DNA of 64,000 bases. Source: Acidovorax sp. FHTAMBA (lineage in GTDB: Bacteria; Pseudomonadota; Gammaproteobacteria; Burkholderiales; Burkholderiaceae_C). How positions within the stretch are numbered: position 1 is the stretch's first letter; each line of letters opens with the position of its first letter. The notes under the pieces were generated by a model. That model was not told the DNA's origin. It did no database searches and saw nothing but the letters and a program-made list of their open reading frames with translations. Location of the stretch: assembly GCF_038958875.1 (NCBI RefSeq), contig NZ_CP152407.1, positions 689,501-753,500 of the forward strand. Direction: 5' to 3'. The translations under genes and the position numbers were made by a program. This document shows, one piece after another, positions 59,933 to 64,000 of the stretch.

Positions 59933-61921
59933 ATGCGCGCCAAGCCCACCCTGACCACCAAGCTACTGGCCATGGGTGCGGGTTTTCTGTTGGTGGCGCT
60001 CACGTCCATCAGCCTCACCCTGTGGGTCACCTGGAAGCTGGAAGGCGGCGCCGCCGCCGTCAACGAAGCGGGCCGCCTGCGCATGAACATGCTGCGCATG
60101 GTGCTGGTGCTGCAGACCGAACCCCAGGAGGCGGTGCGCGACCGAGTGCTTCAGTTCGACGCCAGCCTCGACCTGTTGCGCACGGGCGACCCTTCGCGCC
60201 CCCTGTTCGTGCCCTGGAGCGATGAGACCAGCGCCCGTTTTGAGGCCATTCGCAGCCAGTGGGCGCAGGCCCGTAGCGACTGGGTGGTTGCGCCCCCGCC
60301 CAGCCGTGCGCAGACCCTGGCACAGGCCGACGCATTTGTGCAGGAAGTCGATGGCTTTGTGGACGCCATCGAGATTCAGATCGCCGGCTGGACCGCAGCG
60401 CTGCACCTGTTCCAGTTGTTCATGATGGCCGTGGCCATCGTGGCGGCCATGACCTTCATGGCCGTGAGCTACCTGCTGGTCATCAACCCCGTGGCCCGGC
60501 TGCAGCAGGCCCAGACACGCCTGCGCCAGGGCGAGCTGGGAACGCGGCTGCCTGTCGAAACAGACGACGAGTTCGGCCAGCTCTCGGCGGGCTTCAACCT
60601 CATGGCGCATGCGCTGCAGGCGTCCCATGACGGGCTGGAGCACAAGGTGCGCGAGAAGACCGCCAGCATCGCGGTGCAGAACCAGCGCCTCGCGGCGTTG
60701 TACGAGGTGAGCGCGCTGGCCTCCACCGCCGGTAGCCTGGAGCTGCTGGCCCAGGGCTTTGTGCGGCAGATCCGCCGAGTGGCGGGGGCCGACGCCGCCG
60801 CAGTGCGCTGGTCCAACGAGGCCAACGAACGCTATGTGCTGCTGGCAGCAGACGGCTTGCCCCGCAGCATGGCCGAGGGCGAGCACTGTCTGCACACCGG
60901 CAGCTGCCTGTGTGGCCAGGCCCAGGCCCAGGCCCGCACGCGGGTCATCCCCATCACGCCGTCCACCCAGCTGTCCCTGCCCCACTGCCGCGAGGCGGGT
61001 TTTGAAACCATGGTGACCATTCCGGTGCAGATGCAGCAGCGCGTGCTGGGCGAAGTGGACCTGTTCTTTCGCTCGCCGGTGGAGATGACCGACGAGTTGC
61101 GCGAGCTGCTAGAAGCCATGACGCGCCACCTGGCCAGCGCCATGGAAGGGCTGCGCGCCACCGCGCTCGAGCGCGAGGCGGCGGTGGCGCAAGAGCGCAG
61201 CATGCTGGCGCGGGAGCTGCACGACTCCATTGCGCAATCCCTGGCTTTCCTCAAGATCCAGACGCAGCTGCTGCGCGATGCCGTGGCGCGGGGCGACACG
61301 GTCAAGCGCGACCGCAGCATGGGCGAGCTGGAAGAGGGCGTGCGCGAGTGTTATGCCGACGTGCGCGAGCTGCTGGTGCACTTTCGCACCCGCACCAGCG
61401 ATGAGGACATCGAATCTGCACTGCGCGCCACCTTGTCCAAGTTTGAACACCAGACCGGCATGGCCACCACGCTCAGCATGGAGGGCCATGGCCTGCCGCT
61501 GCCTTCGGACCTGCAGATCCAGGTGCTGCACATGGTGCAGGAGGCGCTGTCGAACGTGCGCAAGCACGCCGGTGCGACGCGGGTGGACCTGCGCATGCAC
61601 CGCCACCCGCGCTGGCGTTTTGAGGTGCAGGACAACGGTCGCGGCTTTGACGTGGCCACCGTGCCGCCCGATTCGCTGCATGTGGGCCTGGGCATCATGC
61701 GCGAGCGGGCCCAGCGCGTGGGCGCGGTGCTGCAGGTGGAGTCCTCGCCCGGCCAGGGCACCCGCGTGTGCATCGAGCTGCCCACGGTGAACGCCGCGAG
61801 CACGCCGGTTGTGCCATCTTCCGGTGATATGGTGGCGGGTCGCGCCCCCGGCAGTGCCGGTACCGACACCGTCTTTGCACCCCCGGCTGTTGCGGCCAGG
61901 GTGCCCACGCCCACGACATGA
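59933..61921 (+). CDS. narX: Nitrate/nitrite sensor histidine kinase NarX
   Basis: 662 residues from ATG 59933 (MRAKPTLTTK). Membrane helix 1 at about 12-34; the periplasmic sensor has the P-box VNEAGRLRMNMLRM that binds nitrate; membrane helix 2 at about 155-185; then HAMP (NPVARLQQAQTRLRQGELG). A cysteine-containing central region (CLHTGSCLCGQA) as in NarX/NarQ comes next. The HisKA_3 motif ARELHDSIAQSLAFLK has phosphoacceptor H430, and the HATPase has EALSNVRKHAGAT and VQDNGRGFD. It phosphorylates NarL in response to nitrate. The last residues overlap the narL start (ATGA). Confidence 0.94.
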   Translation: MRAKPTLTTKLLAMGAGFLLVALTSISLTLWVTWKLEGGAAAVNEAGRLRMNMLRMVLVLQTEPQEAVRDRVLQFDASLDLLRTGDPSRPLFVPWSDETSARFEAIRSQWAQARSDWVVAPPPSRAQTLAQADAFVQEVDGFVDAIEIQIAGWTAALHLFQLFMMAVAIVAAMTFMAVSYLLVINPVARLQQAQTRLRQGELGTRLPVETDDEFGQLSAGFNLMAHALQASHDGLEHKVREKTASIAVQNQRLAALYEVSALASTAGSLELLAQGFVRQIRRVAGADAAAVRWSNEANERYVLLAADGLPRSMAEGEHCLHTGSCLCGQAQAQARTRVIPITPSTQLSLPHCREAGFETMVTIPVQMQQRVLGEVDLFFRSPVEMTDELRELLEAMTRHLASAMEGLRATALEREAAVAQERSMLARELHDSIAQSLAFLKIQTQLLRDAVARGDTVKRDRSMGELEEGVRECYADVRELLVHFRTRTSDEDIESALRATLSKFEHQTGMATTLSMEGHGLPLPSDLQIQVLHMVQEALSNVRKHAGATRVDLRMHRHPRWRFEVQDNGRGFDVATVPPDSLHVGLGIMRERAQRVGAVLQVESSPGQGTRVCIELPTVNAASTPVVPSSGDMVAGRAPGSAGTDTVFAPPAVAARVPTPTT

Positions 61922-62679
61922 CAACAAGCACCCATCTTTCCGTTTCTCCGCCCCCCGCTGCCGATCCGGATGCCGGGCAGCAGCCCCCGGTCACGCTGCT
62001 GGTGGTGGACGACCACACGCTGTTCCGTCGCGGGCTGATCGCGCTGCTGGGCCAGGATGCCGGCCTGCAGGTGGTGGGCGAGGCGGGAGACGCTGCCGAG
62101 GCCCTGCGTCTGGCGCCGCAACTGCAGCCCCAGGTGATCCTCATGGACAACCACCTGCCCGGCGTGATGGGTGTGGATGCCATCCGGGGCCTGCGCGAAG
62201 TGGCGCCCGCGTCGCGCGTGCTCATGCTCACCGTGAGCGAGGATGCCCAGGACCTGGCGGCCGCGCTGCGCAACGGCGCACAGGGCTACCTGCTCAAGAC
62301 GATCGATGGCGACCTGCTGGCCGAGGCCATCCGCCGCGCAGCGCGCGGTGAGCCCGTGGTGAGCCCCGAGCTCATGGGCAAGCTGGTGGCGGCATTCCAG
62401 TCGCAAGGTGTGGCCGAGGCCGCCGCGCTCATGGCCGCCCCGGCCACAGCCCCGGCGCCGCTGCCGGAGGCGGGCAGCGGTGCGGCGCCCTTGTCGCCCC
62501 GAGAGGAAGACGTGCTGCGCGAGATTGCCCGCGGCGCCAGCAACAAGGAAATCGCGCGCGCGCTGGACATCGCCGAAACCACGGTGAAGATCCACGTGCA
62601 GCACATCCTGCGCAAGCTCGGACTGAGCTCCCGCGTGCAGGCGGCGGTCTACGCGTCGGACCGCCAGCGCACGGAGTAG
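61918..62679 (+). CDS. narL: Nitrate/nitrite response regulator NarL
   Basis: 253 residues, somewhat longer than E. coli NarL (216) because of a Pro/Ser-rich leader (about 1-24) and an Ala/Pro linker (about 165-190). The receiver has VVDDHTLFRRGL, phosphoacceptor D77 in LMDNHLPG, and K in LLKTIDG. The C-terminal LuxR-type helix-turn-helix is LSPREEDVLREIARGASNKE then IARALDIAETTVKIHVQHIL. Phosphorylated NarL activates nar genes and represses alternative anaerobic respiration in known systems. Coupled to narX and followed by narK, the usual order. Confidence 0.94.
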   Translation: MTTSTHLSVSPPPAADPDAGQQPPVTLLVVDDHTLFRRGLIALLGQDAGLQVVGEAGDAAEALRLAPQLQPQVILMDNHLPGVMGVDAIRGLREVAPASRVLMLTVSEDAQDLAAALRNGAQGYLLKTIDGDLLAEAIRRAARGEPVVSPELMGKLVAAFQSQGVAEAAALMAAPATAPAPLPEAGSGAAPLSPREEDVLREIARGASNKEIARALDIAETTVKIHVQHILRKLGLSSRVQAAVYASDRQRTE

Positions 62680-62727
62680 CGGCCCTGCGCTGCGGGCCGT
62701 ACCAGCCAAGGCCCGCAGCATTCATTT

Positions 62728-62791
62728 GCTATTAAATATGTAGCTATTGGCGCTTTACCACAAAGCGCTGGAGCCTGTTTTGGCTTGAAAT
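62728..62791 (+). repeat. Dispersed palindromic repeat (intergenic, between narL and narK)
   Basis: It runs GCTATTAAATATGTAGCTAT, then TGGCGCTTTACCACAAAGCG, then CTGGAGCCTGTTTTGGCTTG and AAAT. Near-consensus copy, closest to the copy at 35090-35153 in layout. It lies 48 bp after the narL stop and could end narXL transcription. Confidence 0.85.
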
Positions 62792-63017
62792 CCGCTCCCT
62801 GGCCGGGGGGGCGGATGCGTTGGTGTGCGCGCTGCCTGCGTGCGGCAGCTGCCCCGGCTTTGCAGACCATAGTTCTTTCGAACGATGCGCACCTGCTGCC
62901 TGGCCTGTGCGGACTAGTTCTTTTGCTGCGGTGCAGATGTGCTTGCGGAGGATGTTCACGGCGGTCCGGAAAACCGACCATACAGCCTACGCAAAAGAGA
63001 AGAACAGGAACCGCGCA
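62792..63017 (+). promoter_or_regulatory. Upstream region of narK
   Basis: 226 bp likely to hold the narK operon promoter. I see no perfect FNR box; TTCTTTCGAA near 62872-62881 is a small palindrome. NarL-type heptamers (TACYYMT) may be present near GACCATA (62865-62871 and 62977-62983), but they are too short to trust. AGGAA precedes the ATG at 63018. Confidence 0.35.
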
Positions 63018-64000
63018 ATGGCCTCCACCCCCTTGCCCCCGGGCGACAGCCCGCAGCGCACCCGCCAGGCCTGGTCGGTGCTCATCGTCAGCACCTTCGC
63101 CTTCACGGTGTGCTTCATGGTCTGGATGATGTTCGGCGTCATCGGCATCCCCATCAAGAAGATGCTGGACCTGAACTCCACACAGTTCGGGCTGCTCATG
63201 TCCATGCCCGTGCTCACGGGCTCGCTGGTGCGGGTGCCGCTCGGCATCTGGACCGACAAGTACGGTGGCCGCATCGTGATGACCGCGGTCATGGCCACCA
63301 CCGTGCCCGCCATCTGGATGATGGGCTACGCCACCGAATACTGGCACTTCCTCACCATCGGCCTGTTCGTCGGCCTGGCCGGCGGCTCGTTCTCGGTCGG
63401 CACGCCCTATGTGGCGCGCTGGTTTCCCAAGCACCGCCAGGGCACGGCCATGGGCGTGTACGGTGCGGGCAACTCGGGCGCGGCCGTGAACAAGTTCGTG
63501 GCGCCGGTGATTCTGGTGGCCTTCGGATGGACCATGGTGCCGCAGGTGTACGCGGCCATCATGCTGGGCACGCTGGTGCTGTTCTGGTGCTTCAGCTACA
63601 GCGACCCGGCCCATCTGGTGCCCAGCAATGTCAAGTTCACCGACCAGCTCAAGGCGCTCAAGGACCCCAAGGTGCTCAAGTACTGCCAGTACTACAGCAT
63701 CGTGTTCGGCGGCTATGTGGCGCTGTCGCTGTGGATGGTGCAGTACTACGTGGGCGAGTTTGGCCTCGACATCCGCGTGGCCGCGCTGCTGGCCGCCTGC
63801 TTCTCGCTGCCCGGCGGCGTGCTGCGTGCCATCGGCGGCATGCTCTCTGACAAGTACGGCGCGCACAGCGTGACCTGGTGGGTGATGTGGGTGAGCTGGA
63901 TCTGCCTGTTCCTGCTGAGCTACCCGCAGACCGACTTCACCATCGTCACCGTCAACGGCCCCAAGACCTTCCACATCGGCCTCAATGTGTACATGTTCAC
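63018..64000 (+). CDS. narK: Nitrate/nitrite transporter NarK, N-terminal part (runs off the window)
   Basis: The first 327 codons are present and open to the window end. It is a major-facilitator protein: about nine of the usual twelve membrane helices are covered. The nitrate-transporter signatures are seen: FGVIGIPIKKMLDLNSTQFG, then PVLTGSLVRVPLGIWTDKYGG (with the substrate arginine in helix 2), GLAGGSFSVGTPYVARWFPK (first nitrate signature loop) and GAGNSGAAVNKFVAPV. It imports nitrate or exchanges it for nitrite. Start ATG 63018 has AGGAA upstream. In related bacteria narK1, narK2 and narGHJI follow, outside this window. Confidence 0.94.
   Translation, partial: MASTPLPPGDSPQRTRQAWSVLIVSTFAFTVCFMVWMMFGVIGIPIKKMLDLNSTQFGLLMSMPVLTGSLVRVPLGIWTDKYGGRIVMTAVMATTVPAIWMMGYATEYWHFLTIGLFVGLAGGSFSVGTPYVARWFPKHRQGTAMGVYGAGNSGAAVNKFVAPVILVAFGWTMVPQVYAAIMLGTLVLFWCFSYSDPAHLVPSNVKFTDQLKALKDPKVLKYCQYYSIVFGGYVALSLWMVQYYVGEFGLDIRVAALLAACFSLPGGVLRAIGGMLSDKYGAHSVTWWVMWVSWICLFLLSYPQTDFTIVTVNGPKTFHIGLNVYMF

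Overview
The window looks like a chromosomal segment of a betaproteobacterium of the family Comamonadaceae, probably close to Acidovorax. The grounds are the gene order tRNA-Tyr/Gly/Thr - tuf - tRNA-Trp - secE - nusG - rplKAJL - rpoBC, the pilT/pilU/cyclic-nucleotide-binding cluster next to yggS, DUF4390-ntrY-ntrX, and many copies of a dispersed palindromic repeat of about 65 bp that I associate with this family from memory. No database was searched, so the genus is an inference.

Layout. (1) 1-9769 is an amide-use region: the end of a urea/amide-type ABC permease, two ABC ATPases (urtD/urtE-like), an aliphatic amidase (amiE), an AAA+ ATPase and VWA protein pair of the CbbQ/CbbO or NorQ/NorD type, and the amide sensor amiC with the antiterminator amiR. 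A second unit follows with a RidA protein, an FmdA/AmdA-type formamidase/acetamidase and an SDR dehydrogenase. The genes fit one chain: amide uptake, hydrolysis to acid plus ammonia, and amide-dependent antitermination. (2) 9770-13585 is an accessory scar: an orphan 26-bp palindrome, an intact IS481-family element with its target duplication, a CoiA-like remnant, an IS1182-type transposase remnant, a VapBC toxin-antitoxin pair and a tRNA 3'-end fragment. (3) 13586-27663 is the core tRNA, translation and transcription block ending at rpoC.

(4) 27737-33431 carries lemA, rsmB, a DUF4390 gene and an NtrY/NtrX-like two-component system. tRNA-Phe and a yegD-type Hsp70 gene follow. (5) 35165-37892 is rsmI, divergent from yraN-diaA-dolP, the same neighbourhood as in E. 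coli. (6) 37990-49813 holds a 3-hydroxyisobutyrate-dehydrogenase-like gene, the twitching-motility ATPases pilU and pilT with a cyclic-nucleotide-binding protein, yggS, ltaE, a one-chain biotin-dependent acyl-CoA carboxylase, a class V aminotransferase and a DUF445 membrane protein. (7) 49814-51911 is accessory: a broken alpha/beta-hydrolase gene overlapping a small membrane-protein gene (a possible effector/immunity relic) and a GC-rich repeat-like block.

(8) 51912-58933 carries lrgB/lrgA, a GlcD-type FAD oxidase, a LysR regulator, purU and a membrane PAS-GGDEF-EAL protein. (9) 58960-64000 carries a ChaN-like lipoprotein, divergent from the nitrate sensor/regulator narX-narL and the start of narK, which runs off the window. 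This indicates nitrate respiration.

The least ordinary features are the AAA+/VWA pair inside an amiE/amiC/amiR operon, the dispersed repeat that has entered reading frames in frame (rsmB, the carboxylase and the ChaN-like gene are the clearest cases), and the large imperfect palindrome in the rpoB-rpoC spacer.
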